Assembly (NCBI GenBank): GCA_017428215.1
Contig: JAFRRH010000031.1
Span: forward strand, 87,930-151,929
Origin: Selenomonadaceae bacterium
GTDB lineage: Bacteria > Bacillota > Negativicutes > Selenomonadales > Selenomonadaceae
Direction of reading: 5' to 3'
DNA: 64,000 nucleotides
The notes beneath the pieces were generated by a model. It saw nothing but the letters and a program-made list of their open reading frames with translations. It was not told where the DNA came from and ran no database searches. Shown piece after piece: positions 35,241-43,414 of the stretch (its first letter is position 1; every line of letters starts with the position of its first letter). The position numbers were made by a program, and so were the translations under genes.

Positions 35241-36287
35241 TCAATCACCCGTCCTAACGGCTTGCCCGTCGCGCAATTTATTGACGCCAGCGATAACGAC
35301 TATATCGCCCGATTGAAGCCCGCGAACTTGGACGTTGTTATCGTCAAAAGCAGTGACCGCGATTTTTTTCAACGAAACTTTATTATTTTCGACAAGCCAA
35401 ACCTGCGCGGCGTCGCCCGTCTGATAAATCGCACTAAGCGGCAGAATAATCGCGCCTGTCGAAAATTCGCGCATTGCAACGTTAGCCGTCATGCCGAGTT
35501 GAATATTTGGAACGTCGGGAATAGAAATTTTAACGGTAAAAGTTCTGGACGCCGAATCAGCCATAGGAGAAATTTCGCGAACGGTGCCGCTTACAATGTC
35601 ATTCGTCGCCCAAAAATCAATCGAAACTTGTTGCCCGATTTGCACGGTGGAAATTTTATTTTCGGGAATGTCTACGACAACTTCAAGTTCGCCGGTTTGC
35701 ACGAGAGTTAAAACATTTTGTCCCGCCGCGACGACTTGTCCAACTTCAGCATTAACAGCTGAAATAACACCGTCAGCATTGGCGGTTAGCGTCGTGTAGT
35801 CGAGGGCGTTTTGGCTTTGTTGAGCTTGAGCAACTGCGGCGTCATAGGCGGCTTTGGCGGCGTCGTATTCGGTTTTGTATTGGTCGAGAACGACGGCGGC
35901 AATCGCTTCCGCTTTAAAAAGTTCTGAATATCTATCGAAGTTAGCCTTAGCGAGTTTAAGTTGGGCTAGCGTTGAGGCAACTTGCGCGTCGGCACTGTGA
36001 GATTGTTCGACAATATCTTTAGGGTCAAGCGTCATCAAAACTTCGCCCGCCCTAACAACCGAGCCTGTCTGAACGTTGCGAGAAATTATTTTGCCGCCGA
36101 CTTGAAAAGATAAATTTGTTTCGTAGCGACCTTTAACGACGCCCGAATAATTTTCTTCCTGCGCGGCATTGGTTAGCGTAATTTTTTGAACTTTAACCAG
36201 AGGCGGTTTTGGAACGACGACTTCTTCATTACAGCCGGCGAGCAAAAAATTTACTGCGATAATTCCGGCTAAAAATTTTTTCTTCAA
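35241..36287 (-). CDS. RND efflux periplasmic adapter lipoprotein
   Basis: The protein has 348 residues. The N-terminus MKKKFLAGIIAVNFLLAGC has a lipobox (LAGC), so the adapter is anchored in the inner membrane. Next come a barrel-sandwich half (GGKIISRNVQTGSVVRAGEVL), a coiled-coil hairpin with many Ala and Gln (about residues 85-165), the second half (ANADGVISAVNAEVGQVV), a beta barrel and the membrane-proximal domain. It couples the RND pump to an outer-membrane channel. The start is uncertain. AGGCGGTGA lies 5 bases before a TTG at 36287, while GTG (36296) and TTG (36290) in frame lie too close to it. Confidence 0.9.
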   Translation of the reverse strand: MKKKFLAGIIAVNFLLAGCNEEVVVPKPPLVKVQKITLTNAAQEENYSGVVKGRYETNLSFQVGGKIISRNVQTGSVVRAGEVLMTLDPKDIVEQSHSADAQVASTLAQLKLAKANFDRYSELFKAEAIAAVVLDQYKTEYDAAKAAYDAAVAQAQQSQNALDYTTLTANADGVISAVNAEVGQVVAAGQNVLTLVQTGELEVVVDIPENKISTVQIGQQVSIDFWATNDIVSGTVREISPMADSASRTFTVKISIPDVPNIQLGMTANVAMREFSTGAIILPLSAIYQTGDAAQVWLVENNKVSLKKIAVTAFDDNNVQVRGLQSGDIVVIAGVNKLRDGQAVRTGD

Positions 36288-36295
36288 CAAAGTCA

Positions 36296-36333
36296 CCGCC
36301 TAAAATTTTTTTAACATTATAACATTTAGGCGG
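36296..36333. promoter_or_regulatory. Inverted repeat around the -10 box of the RND operon
   Basis: CCGCCTAAA (36296-36304) and TTTAGGCGG (36325-36333) form a perfect 9-bp inverted repeat 20 bp apart. A minus-strand TATAAT (36316-36321) lies between the arms, and the left arm overlaps the ribosome site of the adapter gene. The position suits an operator for a repressor of the pump; the regulator is not in the window. Confidence 0.5.
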
Positions 36334-36353
36334 CTCGTTTGTACACGAAAAAT

Positions 36354-37127
36354 TTAAATGGCGAGTCGCGTCAAGGTTAGTAAATTTAGGAAATCAGATT
36401 TCTTTTGGACGGCTGAAATTTTTTCTGCAACATGTGAATCGTCCTCGTGAAAAAAAATTCCCGTGACGGTGCCCGAATGTGCCACGTTGACGGCGACGGC
36501 TCCCAAGTCTTTTGCAAAGTCCATTAACTCCTCAAGTCCATGTTTAAGTAAAATTTTTTGATTGGCAAGCGCAGAATTTTTTACCAGTTCAAAATTAATT
36601 TCGTCGTCGAGGGCTGGAAATTCAAAATTACTGCGACGATTAAACTTGAGCGTATCGACTTCGCCGCCGTAATCAAAGATTGCTATTTGAAATTTTTCCT
36701 GCACATGAATTTTTTTTACGAGCTGTCCGGTCAACGGATTCATAGCTACGACGCCCGAATAAAAAATTCCGTCCGTCGGCTCAATCTCCGCGCAGAGTTT
36801 ACCGAGTTTATCAGACGAAAGTTTTTTCCCTAATGACAACGCAACGGCTTGAGCGACTGCCGCCATATCAGCCGAAGAGGACGCCATGCCCTTGCCGCGA
36901 GGAAGTTCTGAAGTCAATTTTATTCCAAACTTAAAATTTTCCGCGCCGATAATTTTTTTTAGTATTGTTAAAGATTTTAAGCCGAGTCCGTCTAAGCCAG
37001 CAAATTCATCACTCACGACAGCCGTCGAATATTTTTCAATCGGACAAGTTATTAAAATCGGTTCGCCGCGAAAAAATCCCTGCGCCAATTCGCCACACGT
37101 CCCACGCATTTTAACCGTAATTTTCAT
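36354..37127 (-). CDS. pduX: L-threonine kinase (PduX-like, GHMP family)
   Basis: The protein has 257 residues. PduX makes L-threonine O-3-phosphate, the precursor of the aminopropanol linker of cobamides. The GHMP kinase ATP motif is ELPRGKGMASSSADMAAVA (about residues 75-93). The N-terminal GTCGELAQG and the following QGFFRGEPILITCPI are typical of PduX. The C-terminal motif NVAHSGTVTGIFF is also present. The start overlaps cobS (ATGA at 37124), consistent with a cobamide assembly pair. Confidence 0.88.
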   Translation of the reverse strand: MKITVKMRGTCGELAQGFFRGEPILITCPIEKYSTAVVSDEFAGLDGLGLKSLTILKKIIGAENFKFGIKLTSELPRGKGMASSSADMAAVAQAVALSLGKKLSSDKLGKLCAEIEPTDGIFYSGVVAMNPLTGQLVKKIHVQEKFQIAIFDYGGEVDTLKFNRRSNFEFPALDDEINFELVKNSALANQKILLKHGLEELMDFAKDLGAVAVNVAHSGTVTGIFFHEDDSHVAEKISAVQKKSDFLNLLTLTRLAI

Positions 37128-37897
37128 CTTAAATAATTTCCGATTAATAGAAAAGTTATCAGCGCGAACATTTCAGCCAAAACAGTTATCGCGCCGTAAA
37201 TGTCGCCTGTCACACCGCCGATTTTTTTTGTCGCGAAGTTTGCAAATTTCCAAGTTACAAGCCGTGCAACCACACTTGCCGCCGCCGCGCAGATAAAAAA
37301 TATTTTGCCAATAAAAATCAGCGGCAACAAAAGTAAAATCGTTTCAATCATCGCAAAAATCATCGTCCGTTGCGTCGTGAATTGTGCAAACGCCTTGCCC
37401 ATGCCTTCAGGTCGAGCGTAGGGGAATGAGCCGATTGTCAAAACCATCATTTGTCGAGCGATTATTGGCGCAGAATAAATTGCCGCGCATAAAAATATCG
37501 TCGATAATTTTGCAAGCTCCGTTAATGTCGAAATTTCCAATGCCGCAACTAAAATCATACTCACTACGCCGAATGAACCTGCGCGGGAATCTTTCATTAT
37601 CTCCAAAATTTTTTCCCGTTCGCGCCCAGAAAATAATCCGTCCGCCGAATCCATTAATCCGTCGCAATGAATGCCGCCCGTTAAAATTATCATCGACGCA
37701 AAACCTACCGCGCCCGTTAACAGCGGCAATTCAAAAAAGTTTATCACCCCGACAATTACCGCGTAAAAAATTCCTAATACTGCACCTACAGCCGGAAAAT
37801 ATTTTACAGATTCGCCGAAACTTTTTTCAGTCCATACACTTTGCTTGACGACAAATATCCGCGTCAAGAATTGTAAGCCGATTAAAAATGAGTTCAT
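37124..37897 (-). CDS. cobS: Adenosylcobinamide-GDP ribazoletransferase (cobalamin synthase)
   Basis: The protein has 257 residues with about six hydrophobic segments. It joins adenosylcobinamide-GDP with alpha-ribazole in the last steps of cobamide synthesis at the inner membrane. Signatures are FLTRIFV near the start, ILTGGIHCDGLMDSADGLFSGR (the metal-binding D-D region) and IMKDSRAGSFGV. GGGCGGTGA precedes the ATG. It is coupled with pduX. No cobalamin riboswitch is visible upstream, where only a promoter-like TGTACA-N17-TATTAT is present, back to back with the antiporter promoter. Confidence 0.94.
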   Translation of the reverse strand: MNSFLIGLQFLTRIFVVKQSVWTEKSFGESVKYFPAVGAVLGIFYAVIVGVINFFELPLLTGAVGFASMIILTGGIHCDGLMDSADGLFSGREREKILEIMKDSRAGSFGVVSMILVAALEISTLTELAKLSTIFLCAAIYSAPIIARQMMVLTIGSFPYARPEGMGKAFAQFTTQRTMIFAMIETILLLLPLIFIGKIFFICAAAASVVARLVTWKFANFATKKIGGVTGDIYGAITVLAEMFALITFLLIGNYLR

Positions 37898-37936
37898 AAA
37901 TTTTCACCGCCCGCATAATATAAAATTTCAAATAGA

Positions 37937-37966
37937 TTGTACAGCGATAAAATTTTTTGCTATAAT
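37937..37966 (+). promoter_or_regulatory. Extended -10 promoter of the NhaC-like antiporter
   Basis: TTGTAC (37937-37942), an 18-base spacer ending in TTTTTTGC, then TATAAT (37961-37966). It is divergent from and overlapping with a weaker cobS promoter. Confidence 0.68.
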
Positions 37967-38013
37967 CTGTGCGTTTTAGAGTTTCACTTACAGATTATGG
38001 GAGGTTTTTGTTA

Positions 38014-39528
38014 ATGGAGAATTCTGCGTTGTCAATGCTGCCGCCGATTATCACGATAATCCTCGCGCTTTGGACGAAGGAAGTTTACACGTCGCTGATA
38101 ATCGGTATTTTTGCGGGCGCAATGCTCTTCACGGGTGGCAACTTTTTGGAATCAATCGTGACGTTTTTCGACATCATGAGCGATAAAGTTGGCGGTAACG
38201 TGAATATTTTAATCTTTCTGGTTATCTTAGGAATTTTAGTAGCGATAATCAGCAAATCGGGTGCGACGCGGGCTTATGGCGAATGGGCGCGTTCTGTCAT
38301 TTCCGGTAAACGCTCCGCGCTCGGCTTAACGGCATTTTTAGGAATGTTGATTTTTATCGACGACTATTTTAACTGCTTGACCGTTGGAACAATTATGCGC
38401 CCCGTTACCGACAAATTTAAAATCTGTCGTGCTAAACTTGCCTATGTCATCGACGCGACGGCGGCTCCTGTCTGTATTATCGCGCCGGTGTCAAGTTGGG
38501 CGGCGGCTGTTGGCTCGTCACTGCCTGAAGGTTCGCTCGTCGACGGTTTTGTACTTTTCTTGCAGACGATTCCTTTTAACCTCTACGCAATCTTGACGAT
38601 GATTTTTATGGCGTTTATCGTCATCACCGGCAGAGATTTTGCGACAATGGGCGCGGCTGTTCGCAAGAACAATGAGCACTTTGAAATCCCCGAAGAATAT
38701 AAAGACGCCGTAGCCGAAGAACAAACGGGCGGCAATGGCAAGATTGTCGATTTGATTCTGCCGCTGATTGTTTTAATTTCTGTCTGTATTTACGGCATGT
38801 TGTACACGGGCGGCATTCACGATGGCAAATCAATTTCCGACGCCTTCGCCGACTGTGACGCCTCAAAAGCTTTGGCTCTTGGTTCGTTTATCGCGCTGAT
38901 TTTTATTTCCCTGCTCTATCTGCCGCGTAAAGTCGTTAACTTTAACGAATACTGCGAATGTTACTCGACGGGCTTTAAAGCTATGGTTCCTGCGATTTTT
39001 ATCTTGTGCTTAGCATGGACATTATCGGGCATTTGCTCTGATAGTTATTTAAATTTGGGCGGATACGTCGGCGGCATTGTTCAAGAGAATGCTTCCCTTG
39101 CGATGTTCCTGCCTGTAATTTTCTTCCTCGTATCAATCGGCTTGGCATTCGCGACTGGTACAAGTTGGGGCACGTTTGGCATTTTAATTCCGATTGCGCT
39201 TTCCGTGTTAGTCAATCTTCCCACTCAAGACGCATCTAACCTTTTGGTCATCTGCATTGCGGCGATATTAGCTGGCTCGGTTGGCGGCGACCATGCCTCG
39301 CCCATTTCCGACACGACGATTTTAGCTTCAGCAGGAGCGAACTGCAATCACATCGAACACGTTTCGACCCAAGTCCCCTATGTCTTGACGGTTTCTAGTT
39401 GCTGTGTCGTCGGTTATCTGGTTGGCGGCATTACGCAAAGCGGCTGGGCTGGTTTGGGCGTCGGACTTGCTTGCCTTGCCTTAGTTATGATTGTGATTCG
39501 CGCTAAAGTTCCCCCTGTCGAAGTTTAA
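38014..39528 (+). CDS. Na+/H+ antiporter family protein (NhaC type)
   Basis: The protein has 504 residues from the ATG at 38014, with GGGAGG upstream. There are eleven or more membrane segments. Recognisable blocks are LPPIITIILALWTKEVYTSL, the conserved FIDDYFNCLTVGTIMRPVTD, VCIIAPVSSWAA, GTSWGTFGILIPIA and the late SVGGDHASPISDTTILAS with its His/Asp pair. Members exchange sodium for protons or move organic acids with them; the exact substrate is open. It is monocistronic or leads into the GIY-YIG gene 13 bases downstream. Confidence 0.92.
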   Translation: MENSALSMLPPIITIILALWTKEVYTSLIIGIFAGAMLFTGGNFLESIVTFFDIMSDKVGGNVNILIFLVILGILVAIISKSGATRAYGEWARSVISGKRSALGLTAFLGMLIFIDDYFNCLTVGTIMRPVTDKFKICRAKLAYVIDATAAPVCIIAPVSSWAAAVGSSLPEGSLVDGFVLFLQTIPFNLYAILTMIFMAFIVITGRDFATMGAAVRKNNEHFEIPEEYKDAVAEEQTGGNGKIVDLILPLIVLISVCIYGMLYTGGIHDGKSISDAFADCDASKALALGSFIALIFISLLYLPRKVVNFNEYCECYSTGFKAMVPAIFILCLAWTLSGICSDSYLNLGGYVGGIVQENASLAMFLPVIFFLVSIGLAFATGTSWGTFGILIPIALSVLVNLPTQDASNLLVICIAAILAGSVGGDHASPISDTTILASAGANCNHIEHVSTQVPYVLTVSSCCVVGYLVGGITQSGWAGLGVGLACLALVMIVIRAKVPPVEV

Positions 39529-39541
39529 CGGGGCTTAATTT

Positions 39542-40279
39542 ATGCACGGAGTCATTTACAAAATCACATGCCTAATCAACAGAAAAATTTACGTCGGACA
39601 AACAATAAATTTCAAGCGACGAATTAATCAGCACAAGCGCGACAGCAGTAAATTTAGAAACGGTATTGACGCGGCCATAGCAAAATACGGTTGGGAAAAT
39701 TTTTCTGTCGAAGTTATCGAAAAATGTCCCGTTGAACAACTTAACGAGCGCGAAATTTTTTGGATTGCCGAGCTTAACTCTAAAGTGCCGAACGGATACA
39801 ATTTGACGGACGGTGGAGACGGAATTGTTGGTTGTTCTGAAGAAACGCGAGCAAAACTGGCGTTGGCAAGTAAAGGACGTAAGTTTTCCGAAGAGACACG
39901 AGCAAAAATTGGCTTGGCAAGTAAGAATAGACGCCCTAACGAAGAGACACGAGCGAAAATGTCAGTGGCACATAAACACAGACGTCCCCCTGATGAAAAA
40001 ACACGAGCAAAAATGTCGGCGGCACAGAAAGGTCATAAACTTCTTGCAAAGTCATGTGCGAAAATTAGTGCGGCAAAACGTAAAGGGAATATATTCAAAA
40101 ATCTTTTAACAGCAATGGATGAGCGACAACTCACTTATACTTCACTTGCAAAACTTCTGAACATGTCATCTTCAGCTGTTTCTGCTAAAATGCGCGGCAT
40201 GCGAAACTTTACGGAGAAAGATGCGATTAAGTTAGGAGAAATTTTTGGATTACCTGTAGAATACTTGATGAGCAAATGA
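39542..40279 (+). CDS. GIY-YIG endonuclease with NUMOD3 repeats and C-terminal HTH
   Basis: The protein has 245 residues. The nuclease domain is at residues 1-90: VIYKITCLINRKIYVGQT supplies the GIY-YIG core, KRRINQHK the Arg, and QLNEREIFWI the catalytic Glu. Residues of about 95-175 are four to five 17-18-residue NUMOD3 units (SEETRAKLALASKGRK and variants), a DNA-binding array typical of homing endonucleases. The last 60 residues form an HTH domain of XRE type (LTYTSLAKLLNMSSSAVSAKM). There is no intron or intein nearby, so it is a free-standing nuclease, probably selfish DNA. A weak ACGGGG ribosome site lies upstream. It sits between unrelated genes. Confidence 0.88.
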   Translation: MHGVIYKITCLINRKIYVGQTINFKRRINQHKRDSSKFRNGIDAAIAKYGWENFSVEVIEKCPVEQLNEREIFWIAELNSKVPNGYNLTDGGDGIVGCSEETRAKLALASKGRKFSEETRAKIGLASKNRRPNEETRAKMSVAHKHRRPPDEKTRAKMSAAQKGHKLLAKSCAKISAAKRKGNIFKNLLTAMDERQLTYTSLAKLLNMSSSAVSAKMRGMRNFTEKDAIKLGEIFGLPVEYLMSK

Positions 40280-40297
40280 AATCGGAGCTGACAAGTT

Positions 40298-41941
40298 ATG
40301 ACTAAGCACAGAAAAATTTTGGACGATTTATTTAATGCCTACACGATGATTGGGCGCGGCAATCACGTCACAGTTTACGACGCTAAAGATAAAGTGACGC
40401 GCTTTAATCAAACTATCGTGGAACTGTTTGACTTGCCCGGCGAGTATGTTCTTGCTGGCAACGAGATTTGGGAAAATCATATTCACCCCGAAGACCAAAA
40501 TCAATATCGGCGTACGATGAAAGCTCTGCTTAACGGCGAAGTTAAAGGTTACGACTTAAGTTATCGCACGCGGCTCAAAGACGGCTCCTACGCCATTATT
40601 CGCTATATCGGTTCGACAGTTTTTGATTCGGACGGCAAGCCCGACATTATCGGCGGCATTATGATTAACGAGGGCATTACCGCCGTAACTGACCCTGTGA
40701 CACTCCTGCGCAATCAATACGGTTTCTTCCGCGATTTAATTGCCGCTATTGAACTTAAGCGGAATTGCGTTATCGTGCTGTGCGGAATTAATCACATGAA
40801 CAAAATCAACGAGGAGCACGGCTATTTATTCGGCAATTCAGTTTTGCAACAGACGGCGTGGATTCTTCAAGAACTTGTCGAGCAAGAGGGCACTGTCTAT
40901 CGCCTGGACGGTGCAAAGTTTGCTTTTCTGACGGAAAATCTTTCGCCGGAAGAGGTTGCCGTTAAGTATGAAAAACTTCGTCGTGCCGCGCAGGCAGGTT
41001 TGCCTGTCGAAAATGTCCGTCAAGTTTTATCGATTAGCGGCGGAATGATTCATTTTGCGGGCGGCTCCTACGACGAACGGACGATTCACGCTTGCTTAAA
41101 ATTTGCTTACAGTGAGTCAAAATTTTATCACAATGGCAAGCTCGTTAATTACAACGGCGCAATCGGCAGAAATACGCACGAGTCCCTTGAGCTTGTTGCC
41201 GAAGTTCGCGACGATATTTTAATGGACTGTGAAAATTTTTCTCTGCGCTATCAGCCGGTGTTCAATGCCGACACTGAAAAGTTAACGGCGATTGAGGCTT
41301 TGTTATGTTGGCATAGTGAACGTTTTGGCGACGTGCCGCCGTCAGCTTATGTGCCAGTTTTGGAGCGCGATTTTCTATTTGAGGAGCTGGGCTATTGGAT
41401 ACTGCGCCACGCTATGGAAGACGGCTTGAAACTTTTGGCGATAAAACCCGACTTGATGTTGAACGTGAACATTTCGCCCGCGCAGATTGTTGACGACTTC
41501 CTCTTTGACGAGATTGATAAAATTTCAAAGGCGGTGGGCTTTCCGCTGAAAAATCTTTGCTTTGAATTGACGCAGAGTTGCCGATTGATTGAGCCGGATA
41601 TTTTGCGTCGAATTGTCCGCGCCTTAAAGCGTAAAGGAATTCTCTGCTTGATTGATGACTTTGGTAGCGGCGTTGCGTCGATTGACTTCCTGCGCGACCT
41701 TGCCCCGAATTTTATCAAACTTGAACGCGATTACATAATGAACATAAAAGACGCGGGCAATTTGCTAATCGTTCGTCATTTATCTGAGTTAGCGGCGGAA
41801 CTTGGAACTAAAGTTTGTATCAAGGGCGTAGAAAATTCAGTGATTCGCGAGGCGATAAAAACTTTCCCCGTAACCAACGTGCAAGGAAATTTTTATTCCG
41901 AAGCGATACAGCTTGACGAGATTAAAGAAAAATATTTATGA
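40298..41941 (+). CDS. PAS-GGDEF-EAL protein with degenerate catalytic motifs
   Basis: The protein has 547 residues and is cytoplasmic. Residues 15-125 form a PAS-3 type sensor (NHIHPEDQNQYRRTM, KDGSYAIIRYIGSTVF). Residues 130-290 form a GGDEF domain whose active loop reads YRLDGAKFAFL instead of GGDEF, so cyclase activity is unlikely. Residues 305-547 form an EAL domain: EALL and IDDFGSG are kept, but later catalytic positions differ (FIKLERD, CIKGVEN with Lys in place of Glu, NFYSEAI instead of the usual YFSKP). It may therefore bind but not turn over cyclic-di-GMP. A terminator separates it from the convergent REC-GGDEF gene. Confidence 0.88.
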   Translation: MTKHRKILDDLFNAYTMIGRGNHVTVYDAKDKVTRFNQTIVELFDLPGEYVLAGNEIWENHIHPEDQNQYRRTMKALLNGEVKGYDLSYRTRLKDGSYAIIRYIGSTVFDSDGKPDIIGGIMINEGITAVTDPVTLLRNQYGFFRDLIAAIELKRNCVIVLCGINHMNKINEEHGYLFGNSVLQQTAWILQELVEQEGTVYRLDGAKFAFLTENLSPEEVAVKYEKLRRAAQAGLPVENVRQVLSISGGMIHFAGGSYDERTIHACLKFAYSESKFYHNGKLVNYNGAIGRNTHESLELVAEVRDDILMDCENFSLRYQPVFNADTEKLTAIEALLCWHSERFGDVPPSAYVPVLERDFLFEELGYWILRHAMEDGLKLLAIKPDLMLNVNISPAQIVDDFLFDEIDKISKAVGFPLKNLCFELTQSCRLIEPDILRRIVRALKRKGILCLIDDFGSGVASIDFLRDLAPNFIKLERDYIMNIKDAGNLLIVRHLSELAAELGTKVCIKGVENSVIREAIKTFPVTNVQGNFYSEAIQLDEIKEKYL

Positions 41942-41983
41942 CAAAAAAATTGGCGATGAGCTAAAGAGTTCACCGCCGTTTTT
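41942..41983. terminator. Bidirectional terminator between the two cyclic-di-GMP genes
   Basis: GGCGATGAGCT (41952-41962) pairs with AGTTCACCGCC (41967-41977) with two mismatches around an AAAG loop. A-run and T-run lie on either side. Confidence 0.65.
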
Positions 41984-41997
41984 ATTTGCCGAGCCGT

Positions 41998-43311
41998 TTA
42001 AGCGTCAAGCACCGCCCATTCATTTGTGAAGTAAAAACTTTTACTTTCTGGGAGCTTGCCCCAATTTTCGACGACACGACTTAGGGCGCGTGTAACGTCG
42101 TGATGTCCGTCGGTATTCGTTAGCAAAACTAAAAATTGATTGGAGCCGTTTTGAGAGACGAGATCTCCGCGCCGCAAAGTAGTATGCAAGCACTCAATAA
42201 ATTGTTCGCCAGCGTACTTGAGAGAAATTTTTTCGCCGTCGCCAGTTCGTTTAAGCGCGAGGAGCACAATACAAATCGTTTTACCGTAACCTGCGCGGGT
42301 GCGCTTGAGGAAACGATAAATATTGCGGAAACTTTCAAAGGGCAAGACATATGCGCCGGATTCTTTGTTGCGTTCGGAGAGAATCATTTCAATCTGCGTA
42401 AGCGTGACGACCGTCTCAACGTTTTCTTCGGGCGCGTCCTCGTTAAAAATGTTGTAGCCGTGCTTGCCGTTCTGTTTGACAATGTAGAGAGCCTTATCCG
42501 CCTTCTTGTACAGTTCGACAAAATCGGTGCCGGCTTGCGGAACGAGTACACAGCCGATTGACGCGCCGAGCGGAATGTTCATATCCTCGCCCATCAACTT
42601 TTTAGCCGCTTCGGTAATTTTCTCGTTAATAAACTGCGTCTTCGCGGCAATCGAATTTTCATCTGAAACGCCGTGACAAAAGGCAACAAATTCGTCGCCG
42701 CCCATACGCCCGATTAAATCCGTCGAACGCATTGCCGCCCGCAAAATGTCAGCAAAGGCAATTAAAATTTTATCGCCCATAGCGTGCCCGTGAATGTCGT
42801 TGACGAGCTTAAAACTATCCAAGTCAATCATCATCAACGAGCCGTGCGACTTCGTGCAAATTTTTTTAAGTTCCTCTTCCGACGAACCTTTATTGAAAAG
42901 TCCCGTGAGTTTGTCGATAGACGAAGTTTTTTTCAAGTCTTGAATTTCGCCGACGGTTTTTAAAATATTTGCGACGCGACGCAGAAGAATTTTCGGTTCA
43001 AAAGGTTTGTGAATCAAATCCATTGCGCCATTGTCAAAGCCCTTGCTCTCAACGTCCTTGTCTTCGTCCGCCGTCATGAACATAAACGGTATTTCTTTAT
43101 GGAATTCGTTTTGCAATTCAATCTGCATTTCGTAGCCCGTCATGCCAGGCATCCGGAAATCGGAAAGCACCATGTCAGGCATTTCCTTGCGATAAATTTC
43201 CATTGCCTCTTTGGCTGATTGTGCACAAAAAGTTTCATATTGACCCGCGAGCATATTTTCTGTCATCATGAGCGGAACGAGCATATCATCTACTATCAAA
43301 ATTTTTTTCAT
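41998..43311 (-). CDS. Response regulator with active-type GGDEF domain and degenerate second GGDEF-like domain
   Basis: The protein has 437 residues from the ATG at 43311. Residues 1-120 form a receiver domain (KKILIVDDMLVPLMM, phospho-Asp in DMVLSDFRMPGMTGYEM, Lys in DLIHKPFEPK). Residues 135-300 form a diguanylate cyclase with GRMGGDEFVAF and an upstream RSTD product-inhibition site five residues before it, so it should make cyclic-di-GMP under feedback. Residues 320-437 look like a second, worn GGDEF fold (LRRGDLVSQNGSNQFLVLLT). The partner histidine kinase is not adjacent. The motility operon nearby is a plausible target. Confidence 0.9.
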   Translation of the reverse strand: MKKILIVDDMLVPLMMTENMLAGQYETFCAQSAKEAMEIYRKEMPDMVLSDFRMPGMTGYEMQIELQNEFHKEIPFMFMTADEDKDVESKGFDNGAMDLIHKPFEPKILLRRVANILKTVGEIQDLKKTSSIDKLTGLFNKGSSEEELKKICTKSHGSLMMIDLDSFKLVNDIHGHAMGDKILIAFADILRAAMRSTDLIGRMGGDEFVAFCHGVSDENSIAAKTQFINEKITEAAKKLMGEDMNIPLGASIGCVLVPQAGTDFVELYKKADKALYIVKQNGKHGYNIFNEDAPEENVETVVTLTQIEMILSERNKESGAYVLPFESFRNIYRFLKRTRAGYGKTICIVLLALKRTGDGEKISLKYAGEQFIECLHTTLRRGDLVSQNGSNQFLVLLTNTDGHHDVTRALSRVVENWGKLPESKSFYFTNEWAVLDA

Positions 43312-43414
43312 TGCGAAAACCTCACTGTTTGAAAAATTAACAGCCACAATTTTTTTAATCATTATAAAGGTTTATCGCGATAAAGGAAAGAAAAATTTTA
43401 TGGGAGGAATTTTT

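Noticed and set aside
37898..38013. Possible cobalamin riboswitch upstream of cobS
   Set aside because: The gap is only 116 bases, is filled by divergent promoters and shows no B12-box.
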